Positions 22,201 to 32,800 of a DNA stretch of 64,000 nucleotides are shown here, piece after piece. This DNA is from Chrysaora quinquecirrha (lineage: Eukaryota > Cnidaria > Scyphozoa > Semaeostomeae > Pelagiidae), in contig JACTAT010000060.1 of assembly GCA_014526335.1 (NCBI GenBank), positions 8,287,686 through 8,351,685 on the forward strand. The letters run 5' to 3'. Within the stretch, counting starts at the first letter, position 1. Each line of letters starts with the position of its first letter. Under the pieces are notes generated by a model. The model saw only the letters and a list, made by a program, of their open reading frames with translations, did no database searches and was not told the origin of the DNA. The position numbers and the translations under genes were made by a program.

Positions 22201-24664
22201 TTATTGCCTTGTTAGATCAACACAGAACCTTGGCAATGATTTGTAAAGAAATAACCATTCTATGTGTGAAAGAAAAGAACTTGTCCCTACACCCGTGCAA
22301 AAAACATGCATTTGTCACAAGGAATGACAAAAAGCTTTTTATAACTTCTTTGCATGATGGATTTGGACCAGTGGAGGCTTACACATTTTAATAAGAAACT
22401 TTATATAAGAAACCCTGACGCTCAAATGGCGAAGGTAACATGGGGACAAACTGGAAAGCAGCAAGCACTAATTATAATCAATACATGGGTGTAGAACATT
22501 ATTCGCTTCAGATACAATTGTTAGCTCACCAATACAGATATCTAAGAAAAGAAACTATCAGTACTGGACCAAATTTTTGGTCTCTAGTCTTATAAAAAAT
22601 ATGTAACATAATTTCTAACCAATCAATCTTATTATGATCAAGCATGTAGTGATAATAAAAATAAGAATGACATAACTGCCACTGTAATTATCGGACCTAT
22701 ACATCAATACAGAAATAGAAAACCTCATACCTTGCTCCCTCTGTTTGTTGCAGCACGTGCCAGGGCAGAAACCCAACTTGCTGGGTCCAATGTGCCATCT
22801 CCAGGGCTGTATAAACTGCCATACATGTCATCAACATTCATCAGTGGATATAATTTCTTTGTTTCTGCTGGTGATAGAACATGGGACTCTACACCATATA
22901 CTTTTCCAAGCTAAGGGAGAACAAGGATAAAGATAAGAAAAGGCATTATACAAACCACTAATGATTGCAAGGCATTATACTAACAACTTTATGGTCTGAG
23001 CAAATGCCCAATCAGCCATACCACTGGTTTGTGTTATGACACAGATGCAAGGGACACTGGCAGGAAAGCATGTATATTGCATTTATATGGAAAGAATCAG
23101 CCTGTTTTAGGTAGTATCCCAGTACTTGATAAGGGTGATTTTGGCAAAATGGGCCAGGCTGGCATTCTTATAAATGCAGACTTATCTTTACAACCTTTAA
23201 CCAGATAACAAAGATCGTAACTGAAGGTGAAATGGGCCAGCCAGCCTCTTATAAACAAGTCAAAATGAGAAATCAACTTTTTCCTACAAAAACTACCTTT
23301 CTGGTTTGAAAGGATATTTGCATAAACAAATGAAGATTTTGTTATTGATACCAAAAATCACAGCAAATCTGCACTTACTGTCATAAGACGCTTGTACTCA
23401 TCCAATCGTTCCTTGTTATTGGCAATAAAAAGACCTCCATTCTCAGAAAATCCAGCAGATACCCCAGTTTCTTCTTCTAAAACATTTCTACCAAGATCAC
23501 GAGTGTAATTCAGTAATTCTGCTGTTATATCTGAGGGTTGAAGTCTCCAGACAAGACCAGCACTGTGCCATGTTGTACCAGCAGTCAACTGATCTTTTTC
23601 AAGCAAAACTACATTTTGTGTTGCAGAGCATGGCCTTTTTCAACGAGATCTCGAGTGTGCAAGAGCCCCTTTCTATTGTTCAGTCCTATTGTTAGCCTAT
23701 TGTTCTATTGAAAACCTTGGGTGTGCAAATGCCCAACTCTGCAGTGGGGCTGGCAGCTCTCTAGCTGTGGACCTGAAGCTTGTGCCCCCAAATTGATATA
23801 ATTCTAGAATGAACACCCTGGGTACTAATTTGCTGACCTTGGAAGGATGGGCAGCTGAGTTGACTTTAGGCTTGTGGAAAGTGATCCTAAACAAGATTCA
23901 AACCCACAACCTCACAATCAATTGTGAACTGAACGCCTTGACCACTCGGTTACAACAACTCAGTGTTTGATTTTAGAATGTTGTTATGAATCAAGTAGGG
24001 TAGGGTTTTTGGTTTTTGCCTAAAAGATAAGAATATACTGTAGCCTTTGTGGTGGGTTAGTGTGAGGGTTACAGTTTCTGTGCTGCAGGACTGGGAGAGT
24101 ACCAAGGATTGGGGTGTTAGCAATTATAGGGTAGGTTGTTAAGTGTTTTTGCATTATTGGGTAAGGGATATTGGGTGTCAGTGTTTCTGCGTTTTTAGCC
24201 CAGATGCAGTCCTGAAACTGCAGTTTTGCTGGGCGGAAACTTTGTTGGGCACACTCTGAAGAACTTCACACAGACATACCTAAACCAGTGGGCGATTTTG
24301 GTGAAAACAATGCACTTATTGTTTGGACAACAATTTGATCTCATTTGGATCATCCTTTATCAATCATTTTGGTCAGCTCAGCTTGCAGTTCGCTTGCTTT
24401 GATCCGATCAGGTTTTGGGTGGTTCAGGTCTAGTAGTAGATAGAACTGGACGGGCGAGGTAAGTACCCAGTGCTAGCAGTTTAGGCGAGGTCTCAGATGG
24501 CCTGCTAGGCCGGAGGGGTTTACCTTGAGTTGTCTTTCATATGGCACACCAGCATCGATAGAATCTCTTCCTGATGATGAACAGGCCCTCGCAAAGACAC
24601 TTCTTGGCAGATTCCTACTCGAATTCAAAATGAAACGACGACAAAATCCAGTCAATTGTGCCAT
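13275..24664 (-). CDS. SARDH: sarcosine dehydrogenase, mitochondrial
   Basis: Exons: 24524-24664, about 23379-23635, 22731-22910, 21837-22166, 21014-21143, 19927-20104, 19352-19493, 18709-18792, 17950-18063, 17414-17552, 16806-16913, 15907-16054, 14834-15053, 14116-14320, 13275-13539. Motifs along the protein: [104 protein letters not shown], then the T-protein-like region ([41 protein letters not shown]) ending [15 protein letters not shown]. It oxidises sarcosine to glycine with FAD in the mitochondrial matrix. The N-terminus is a basic presequence. Two oddities: no exon for the N-terminal FAD-binding GxGxxG segment was found between 23640 and 24523, and 14834-15053 lacks one C in a CCCC run (14857-14860). 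Confidence 0.95.
13925..13991. repeat. CTTATAAAAAAA-CGTGT family, short copy
   Basis: CTTTAAGAAACTTTCACTAG followed by GGTTTCTTATATAAAAAAAA and ACGTGT. Shares the end sequence with 1-366, 15081-15430, 26216-26576 and 26674-26770. Confidence 0.6.
14471..14687. mobile_element. palindromic AAACATT MITE, copy
   Basis: GGCCCTTGCCAAACGATTAA at the left and its inverse TTTGATCGTTTGGTCAGGGCC at the right, with AAGCAAAATGTTTG-type words between. In a SARDH intron. Confidence 0.85.
15081..15430. mobile_element. CTTATA-family MITE, 350-bp copy
   Basis: Starts TTTTTATAAGGAACCTTAAC and ends GTTCCTTATAAAAAAACGTG. Internally close to 26216-26576 (GGCTGGAGTTCCTTAATTTT, ACTAATTTTTACAGCAAATTC). In a SARDH intron. 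Confidence 0.85.
15604..15758 (+). mobile_element. tRNA-derived SINE, copy 2
   Basis: GAAGGTGCTGTGGCGTCGTG, then TGGTGTAATCCAGCTGACTC (A-box-like), GGTTCGAGCCC (B box), ACTACTGAGATCCTAGCGAC, ending CACCATTTCACCTTCACC. In a SARDH intron. Confidence 0.88.
16314..16484 (+). mobile_element. tRNA-derived SINE, copy 3
   Basis: Same family and orientation as 15604: TGGTGTAATCCAGCTGACTC, GGGTTCGAGCCC, TGAGATCCTAGCGACTGGC. The 3' end has three CACCTT repeats, so the tail is a short tandem repeat rather than poly(A). Confidence 0.88.
17021..17130. mobile_element. palindromic AAACATT MITE, truncated
   Basis: AAGGCCCTGGCTAAATGACA and GGTCAAACATCTGGGATTTG match the family's left half; the right terminus is missing. 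Confidence 0.65.
18159..18334 (-). mobile_element. tRNA-derived SINE, copy 4
   Basis: Reverse copy: GAAGGTGAAGGTGAAATTG, CGCTAGGATCTCAGTAGTAG, GGGCTCAAACCC, GAGTCAGCTGGATTACATC, CAGCACCTTC. In a SARDH intron. Confidence 0.87.
19565..19795. repeat. GATGAC/GATGAT microsatellite
   Basis: Imperfect GATGAC, GATGAT and GAAGAT runs in a SARDH intron; the reverse frame with Ser/His runs is a by-product. Confidence 0.88.
22387..22607. repeat. CTTATA-family copy, diverged
   Basis: AATAAGAAACTTTATATAAG at the left; AGAAACTATCAGTACTGGAC and AGTCTTATAAAAAATATGTA at the right. In a SARDH intron. Confidence 0.55.
23640..24523. other. SARDH intron region where the FAD-binding exon should lie
   Basis: By homology an exon for the GxGxxG dinucleotide-binding motif belongs here. 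On the - strand no run of codons for three glycines preceded by valines is visible. The region holds instead a tRNA-like SINE fragment (23892-23957) and unrecognised sequence. Confidence 0.5.
23892..23957 (-). mobile_element. tRNA-like SINE fragment (Ser/Leu-type head)
   Basis: On the - strand TAACCGAGTGGTCAAGGCG resembles the D arm and A box of a class II tRNA, and GTGGGTTTGAATCTTG the B box. The acceptor stem does not pair, so this is a SINE head or tRNA pseudogene rather than a tRNA gene. Confidence 0.6.
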
Positions 24665-24982
24665 GGTTTATCTAGAATTCAGAGCTCGTCCATTCCAACA
24701 ACATGAAACCAAACCAAAAACCCAGACAACTGATTGACTGCGACCAGTCTGAACTGCAAAACATGGAAATGTCATGCGCGGACTAATGTTTTCTATTGTT
24801 CTCTCTATTGTTCTCAAACAGCAAGGAACTTTGAACTTGAAAAGGTCTGACATGGACCTCGTCAGACCTGTCAAACAGGTTTCTTTGAAGCCCAATTGGC
24901 TTTGCGCGCAGGAAGCGATCGCTTTGTGGACGCTGCGCTGGCGATGATTCTGCAAAGCAGCAACCAAGTAGATTCTCATAAT

Positions 24983-25174
24983 AAAAATTCTCATGACATA
25001 ACATGCGGTCACTGCCAAGTAGATAAGACCACAGAGCATTATCTAGAATGCTTAGAATATAAAAAAATAACAGGTTTCGAACTAGACAAGAGTGACATAA
25101 AAAGCAAAAACATGAGCAGACTAAGCCAAGCAGCGAAGCACATAACTTGGGTGGAAGAATACAACAAGGTGTAG
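24983..25174 (+). pseudogene. 3' remnant of a non-LTR retrotransposon ORF
   Basis: The frame contains ITCGHCQVDKTTEHYLECLE, a C-x2-C-x7-H-x4-C array typical of the C-terminal tail of LINE ORF2 proteins, and ends EEYNKV-stop. A short AT stretch and a run of A follow (25180-25201), as expected at a LINE 3' end. No reverse transcriptase domain precedes it, so it is a 5'-truncated insertion. Confidence 0.6.
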
Positions 25175-26215
25175 GCAGAAATAATATATATAAAAAAAAA
25201 AAATCGTCGATTCAAGTCTTGCACGTCGTAAGACTGTGCTCAGTAACTCTACTATTTTACTGAAGAGGACTTTGTGAAGAAACCGCAAGAAACCGCAACC
25301 AGCAGCATGTGCGCACAGACCCAACTGGGCCTGCCCGCAGACCCGGCGGTGGTGAAAAGTGCAAGTGCCATACAAGATCATGGTACAAGATGCAATATCC
25401 CCCGATAAACCCAACTTTATTAAGCGCGATGCCGAGCATGCTGCTGAGGAGTCTCCCGGGGGAGGGTACTTGACTCTTAAATGTACAAGGGTGTGCCCCT
25501 GAGTTTTTACAAACCAACCCACCTTTTATTTTAAGGTACCGTATTGTTTTACACATTCAGCAACACAATTTCATGATTTAAGTATGCATTTGTGTATCAA
25601 ATGTTGAGGAAAGTTGAGTCCATGCCCATTTTTAAGGTATTTTGGGCATCGGACCCATTTGTAGGGAATTTTTGAAGAAAAATTCATCAATATGAGAGGA
25701 ACATACCTGTCAGCCTACATTAGGGAGTAGCGCCCCCAGGAGGTGTCCGTGCCTCACCCTGGAGGACGATCCTCAATAACAGTAGAAAGACAAGGTTGGA
25801 CACAAAAACGACTGATTCAAGCTAACTTTTATGGCATATATTTCATAAAGTTACTCATTAAAATTTCTGTTCCTTTAAATTAACATACATATTTAACAAA
25901 TTTTAATCATTTGATTTTCTTTTAAGTTAAAATTATACTTTCAAATTATTAATCGTAAAATGTTTACAGTTTATTGTTAATCATATTAACACTTAGGAAA
26001 GAAGCAAGGAAAGAAGTTTGTAACATAGCATTGCAGATATAGCATTTATTTATAAGAAACCGAACCCCAAAGATGATAAAGATAGAAAGAAACCCTTAGT
26101 ACTAATATTCTAAAACAGATTTTTGTGTTTGACAGGGGTACTTTACTATCAACATATGGGAGCAGGTTTTCATTTATGTTATGGGTCTTCATAAAAGCGT
26201 TTGTTTTAGTCTTAA

Positions 26216-26576
26216 ATACACGTTTTTTTTATAAGGAACCTTTGGTCTGAGTTGAGGCTGGAGTTCCTTAATTTTTCAACAAAATAAGGCTAAAAGTTCC
26301 TTATACTGTTCCTTGTCGTGGGATATGTATAAATACTAATTTTTACAGCAAATTCATAGAAACTATTCATCATTTCTAACTTTAAGTATAAATGGAGCAT
26401 TTTTGGGAAGACCGATGGGAAATATATTGTACTTCTGTTCCTTTTTCGTACAAACCGTCTTGTTCTTTAAAAGAGAGTCTCTTAGTTTTTCATCTGAGCC
26501 TCTAGTGTTCCTTAATTTTTTGGGAATTTTCAGCCTCGAGTTCCTTATAAAGGTGTTCCTTAAAAAAAAACGTGTA
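26216..26576. mobile_element. CTTATA-family MITE, 360-bp copy
   Basis: Starts ACACGTTTTTTTTATAAGGA and ends GTGTTCCTTAAAAAAAAACG followed by TGT. Homologous along its length to 15081-15430. Lies between SARDH and the peptidase gene. Confidence 0.85.
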
Positions 26577-26673
26577 AGTAGGAAGATTTTTCTCTGTGTT
26601 TTCTTTACAGTTTTTCCTTGCCTTCTTCCTCTCTATGTAATGTAGCTCTTTTGCTAATGTAGAACCTTGGTGT

Positions 26674-26770
26674 CAAGAAACTTTTTAGAAACTTCTAATT
26701 CCTAGGTCAACAAAACGTGCAAGAAACTGAGTACTAACCCCTAGCTTGGTTTCTTACAAAAAAATACGTT
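26674..26770. repeat. CTTATA-family short copy
   Basis: TCAAGAAACTTTTTAGAAAC, AAGAAACTGAGTACT and GGTTTCTTACAAAAAAATAC followed by GT. Confidence 0.6.
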
Positions 26771-26890
26771 TTAATCATATCATTTAAAAAATACATATAA
26801 CCAAACAAAAAGAAGCATTGTCTCTTTTGATACATATTCTTCAAAATCTTTATTGTCTTTATCGATACAAGATCTTCGTTACAATGTTCT

Positions 26891-29800
26891 TTACATCAAA
26901 TTTTCATACGATTGTGCTGCTGATTGCAAATGGTAGACAACAAACATCAATTGACGTTTCACTTCATCCCAATCTTTATCAATGCCTTTGTATGCTCTTG
27001 CAATGGCTTGTCCAACAGCAGTGAACTTATTCCCAGATTTCATGATCTTTGATCTTGTCGCATATACAACATTTCTAAGAACAACAATTCAACTCAAGTC
27101 ACATTCATTTTCATATTCCATAATAACAAGGAGCAAAATGCGGTTCTATTTAGAGCTAAAATAGCGATAGTGATCATGATAGTAGCATTTTTACCGTAGA
27201 TCGTCTCTCCCCATCGTTCCAGTTTGATGTACAAATTGTTTGTGAAAGTTCATAATTCTGTCATTCGCCATTCTAACTTGCAGAGGGCTTAAAAAGAAAA
27301 AAAGAAACAAAACATCAAAAGAATCACGTCAGCAAACGAATAGCAATGTATAACAAATTTTTCTGGTACGAATCAACAGAGAGTGGTCAGTATAGTGCAG
27401 GGGTGGAAGATCTAAAATGCGAAATGGGGTATCAGATTAGCACTTAGAGATCGTACATCTAACAACAGTTCGTTTGAAGAATGACATTTGAAGAACCGTC
27501 AAAAATTTGTCATTGATAGCCAAAGTGGAACAAACCACATCAAGTCAATTTTTTGAGAAGATTTTTCAGAAATGCATGAAGCATCGTAAAATATCTTTGT
27601 ATTTCTTTGCATCGAAAGCAATATAAACTTAAGAACTGATGTAACAAAAAATAATATTTTCTAAAATTATTTCTTACTCTTCTTGATTAATGCCTTTTAG
27701 TCTTTGTTCGAAATTTCCAACTGCTTTTGTCAGATTCTCGGCAGCTTCCACCAACAGATCTATAAGTTAATAAAATGATGTCAAATATTCAACGTCTCTC
27801 TCTTATTAACGCCTCCCGTTTCCAGGCAAAAGTGGCAAAAATCAACTCAAGGTAATAAACGCCTACCTGTTACAAACACCTCCCTCTAGTAAAAGCTTCT
27901 CCCTAAAAAGGCCCCCCAATTTCCAGGCAAAAGTAGCAAAAAACGCTTCCCTGAAGTAAACGCCTCCATGTTTCAAACACCTCCCTCTTACAAACACCTC
28001 CCTTTCCAGGCAAAAGTGATAGAAAACACCTCACTGTAATAAACGCCTCCCTGTTACAAACACCTCCCTCTAATAAAAGCTTCTCTCTAAAAACGCCCCC
28101 ATTTCCAGGCAAAAGTAGCAAAAAACGCTTCCCTGAAACTAACGCCTCCCCGTTACAATCACCTCCCTCTTACAAACGCCTCCCTTTCCAGGCAAAATTG
28201 GTAGAAAACACCTCCCTGTAAAAAACGTCTCTCTTCAGTAAACATTAACTTCTAATAAACGCCTTCCTTGATAAATGGTACAAATCAGAGAGATTTTTAA
28301 CAGGAAATCTCAAGACACTACTATCTTAACTTAAGATGGAGAACGAGTCTCTAATAATATGGTAGACTTAAGGCTCTAATAATATCTTAGACTCACCAGT
28401 AGAGATATTCTGTGGTGACAGGTATGTCTTGTGATCCTTGTCAAACATCTTGGCATAATAACTGACTTTCGCAGCAGCTCGTGATAAATTGAAGGGTAAA
28501 ACGAGAGAGTCTGCCAAAATAAGAGCCAGGCTAGCCCACATCTTTCCAGTTGTGAGATGATAACGATAATCAGGGTCAACGAACTTTGTCATCCAGCGGA
28601 AAGTGTCATGAAGAGAGTGATACATGGGGTACATGTATGGGTATTTTGTGCCTTTCAGCTAGATAAGATGAGAATGAATGTCAAGACTCTTATAAGTAAT
28701 CACGAAATTTCCAAACAACAGCAAATAGATCCAATAGCCGATTAAAAGCACTCTTCAATTACTTCAGCTTTGGCCAAACGATCAGATATGATCTTGTCTA
28801 AAACACCGATGGTCATCGGTATTCATTGTTGTTCCAATTGGTGTGGTGTTTTAGACTAGACCATCAAATATTGTTTGCCAAACATTTGAAGTTTGCTTAT
28901 CAAAGAAATGCTCGAACGTTTGCCAACTCTTATAAGTAATAGACAACAATTTAAAAGAACAGTGAAATAGATCCAACAGCCAAGCTCTCTTCAATTGTTT
29001 TGGCTCCGGCAAACCGAGCAAACACTGTTTGCAAAACATTTGAGATTTGCTTATCAAGCAATGCTTGAATGTTTGGCAACATCACAAAACATTGCCTGGT
29101 AAGAAATACAAGCAAATTTTTTAAACAAGTTTCTGCAAGCTTGTTTCTGTACTTACTAACCTTGCAATCCTTGCCAAAAATGTGGGACACTATGTTATTA
29201 CTGTAGTATAGACATTTCAGCCCTCAAAGTTGCTTAAACGTTGCTTAACATTATTTGTACCTACTAACCACCCCTGATTTCGCGGGTCAAAATCGTCATC
29301 TGTTAGGCCAACAACATGACTTTTGGGAGACAGTAAGTGGACAAACGTAAGCTAACGAACTTCAACATGCAAAACATAAGAACGAAGAACAATTTCCAAA
29401 CACAACAAAGAGAATAAGCTTGGTTGTTTGACTTCCTAGTTGCTTACAGTAATTCAATTAAGCCCTCAAGTTACTTAATGTTAAGGTCAGTTCAGCCCTA
29501 GTTGCTTATTGAGCGGTTGCTTATTGAAAAAAGGTGTATAATATTTTGTCATTATTCTTGATACTGAAGCAATTTGTAAAACTTTTGTTGGACTTTCCTA
29601 TGCTCAATACAAACGAAACTCGATGCAAACTCTAAATAGGTAAGGAGAAATGCAAAATGTAGATAAGAATGAAACCTTTGCAAACATATAACGAAGATCA
29701 ACACAAGAAATTCCAAGTGTATGGTAAAATGGTTTATAGTCACTGCCAGATGTAGCAACATAAGTTCTGCAAAGCAAGAAAAGTATTATTTCTTGAGGGA

Positions 29801-32800
29801 AGTTTTTAGCCAGATTTTACTGCAAAATTTATGGTTGAAAAACACCCGCCGGCTATGTAAGATTAAAAACCCCCGCAGGACTAGGCCTTGGCCAAACGAT
29901 CAAACATTGTTGGTCAAACATCGGAGATCGCAAAACATTGCTTCAAAAGCAGAATTCGCTCAGCAATGTTCTTGAAAAGCTTCAAAAACATTTTGTGCTT
30001 GTATAAAGCAAAAATAGTTGGACGAGCGATGCTTTTTGATCTGGCCAAACGGTCAAGCACTTTGCCTGACAAGCAAATTTAAGATGTTTGACGAACAATG
30101 TTTGATCGTTGGCTAGGGGCTAAGGGTTAAGATTCCCCCCCCCCCATTCGCTAAATTTCTCACCACCCTGTTTATGAAGACACCCCGTTTATTTGGCATT
30201 GTATAATAAACAGTTAGTTGTAGCATTGCATCGGTGGTTTTGCTGCTGACAGTCACTACGCAACGTGGCAGCAAGTTAAGTTAGAAACAAAACATAATTT
30301 AGTGTAGAAACAAATATATGTTTTGCATTCACAACAAATATATACAAATTATATGCATGGTGCTTAAGAAGGCTCAAAATAGCCGAAACGCAAAAAAGTC
30401 AAAAGGGAGGAGAAACTTTGGCCGTATGACTTGGAGAGCTACTCGGCGATTTCATTGAGCTCTATAGCTCAGTTGAAACGTCGTTGGCTCTCTGGTCATG
30501 TAGTACAGGTTCGAATCCCATCTACTGTGATACTTGTGGAAAAATCTATCCTAGTGTTCGCCATTTATAACAAATGCATATGTTTTGCAGATGCCGCATG
30601 ATCTACAAATCAGAAATTGCATTAAATATTGCAGAGCGTGGAAGAATCTCTCTTAGGCTTAGAATCACTTACATTGGTTCAGTTGGAACATCTGGGTTTT
30701 TGTCCTTTTTCAACCAATCGTCGAATAAATTTGTATTGGTGTCCGGTGCAGGAATCTAAAATAAAAAAAAAAACATCGTTCACGAGCTAAAGCAAAACCA
30801 ATTAATTATAGTCATAAGCTTTTCAAATCTAATCAGAATGCTGCTAAATATTTACCCTTTTTGTAGCTTCGAAGAATGCGTTGTCTAATTCAGGAGTCCC
30901 TCTAAGTCTCACAGTGTAGTTTCCTTCAACGAGAATTGACTTAATGAGAAAGAATACCCATTGAACGGGACGGGGTCAGCAATGCAACTTAGCCCAGCCC
31001 CAGTTATACGGACAAAGATTCGAGAAAGAAAATTTAATAATGTAAGGAAGCTTTTCAACAACAATTTCTAATGATATTAACTCTACCTTCAACTGCAATG
31101 TCAACGTTTAGGTATGCGACTGCACGTTCTTGCAGCATCGAAGCATGTTCCTGCAGCAGATAACACAAGGATTTTATTGCGAGAAAACGTCAAAGGTCTT
31201 ATCGTGCAAAGTTCACCTCAAAATGTCTGGGGTCACTTAAAAGTCAAAGGTCAAAATGGATCTTAAAAAGGTCAATTAAAAGTCAAAGGTTAAAATGGAT
31301 CTTAAAATCTCAGTATACCTCACCTCAACCCATTCCGTAGAGCCGTGGATTCCATATTCCTCAGCATCCCAGCTACACAACATGATGCTTCGACGAGGTC
31401 TCCAACCTAAAAATCAATTAAATTTTCCTTCAGTAAAAATAAAATGCTACAAGACAGATGGTTAAATATCAGTCGCGTAGCGGGCTAATGTTAAAGGCCC
31501 TCGAGTTCTAGGGTCCTCGATGGGACCAAAGGTATCAGACGATGCTTTATTCGAACATTCTGTGAATGATGGTATCATCCAAGGTATTATCCAAGGTATC
31601 ATCCAGGGTATAATCCAAGGCATCATTCAAGGTATTATCCAAGGTATCATCCAGGGTATAATCCAAGGCATCATCCAAGGTATTATCCAAGGTATCATCC
31701 AGGGTACAATGGAAGGTATTATCCAAGGTATCATCCAGGGTATAATCCAAAGTATTATCCAAGGTATCATCCAGGGTACAATGGAAGGTATTATCCAAGG
31801 TATCATCCAGGGTATAATCCAAAGTATTATCCAAGGTATCATCCAGGGTATAATCCAAGGTATTATCCAAGGTATCATCCAGGGTATAATCCAAAGTATT
31901 ATCCAAGATATCATCAAGGGTATAATGCAAGGTATTATCCAAGGATTATCCAAGGTATAGTCCGAGGTATTATCCAAGGTATCATCCAGGGTATAGTCAA
32001 AGGTATTATCCAAAGTATCATCAATGGTATAATCCGAGGCATTATCCAAGGTATCATCCAGGGTATAACCCAAGGTATTATCCAAGGTATCATCCAAGGT
32101 ATAACCCAAGGTATTATCCAAGGTATCATCCAAGGTATAGCTCAAGGTATTATCCAAGGTATCATCCAAGGTATAACTCATGGTATTATCCAAGGTATCA
32201 CCCAGGGTATAATGCAAGGTATTATCCAAGGTATCATCAAGGGTATAATCCAAGGTATTCACCAAGGTATCATCTAAGGTATCATCCAAGGTATCATCCA
32301 GGGTATAGTCCAAGGTATTATCCAAGGTATAATCCAGGGTATAATCCAAGGAATTATCCAAGGTATCAACCAGGGCATAATCCAAGGTATTATCCAAGGA
32401 ATCATCAAGGGTATAATGCAAGGTATTATATAAAAGTATCATCCATAGTATTATAAAAAGTATTATCTAAGGTATCATATAAGGTATCATCAAAGGTATC
32501 ATCTAAGGGTCTAAGGTATCATCTTAGATACTATCCAAGGTATCATCCATTGAATTTTCGAATTGGGAACAGGAAAAATACATAAATTGACACTTACAAG
32601 AGCAAATGTTTTTTGTGTTCCTCACTGACCAGCGACAAGTCATCAACATCGAGGATTATTTTGAAACACGTTTCACTATGAGGAAAAGGATCCATCGACG
32701 ATCTTATATGGAAACCAGGGTTTAAAGCCCCTCTCTAAGAGACTCTACCCCCTCAGAAATTTCTGTCAAAGACCCAGCCAACGAGAGCCTTTACAATCTC

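Larger units (their letters stand above)
24665..26890. other. spacer between SARDH and the peptidase gene
   Basis: It contains the SARDH 5' flank, a retrotransposon tail (24983-25174), two CTTATA-family repeats and the 3' UTR of the peptidase gene (AATAAA on the - strand at 26849-26854). The rest shows nothing recognisable. Confidence 0.5.

Noticed and set aside
30459..30532. tRNA gene
   Set aside because: A and B boxes are present but the acceptor stem does not pair, so it was recorded as SINE-like instead.
31520..32442. Repetitive IIQG protein (+) and TLDDTLDN protein (-)
   Set aside because: Opposite strands of the same 12-bp array, within a peptidase-gene intron.
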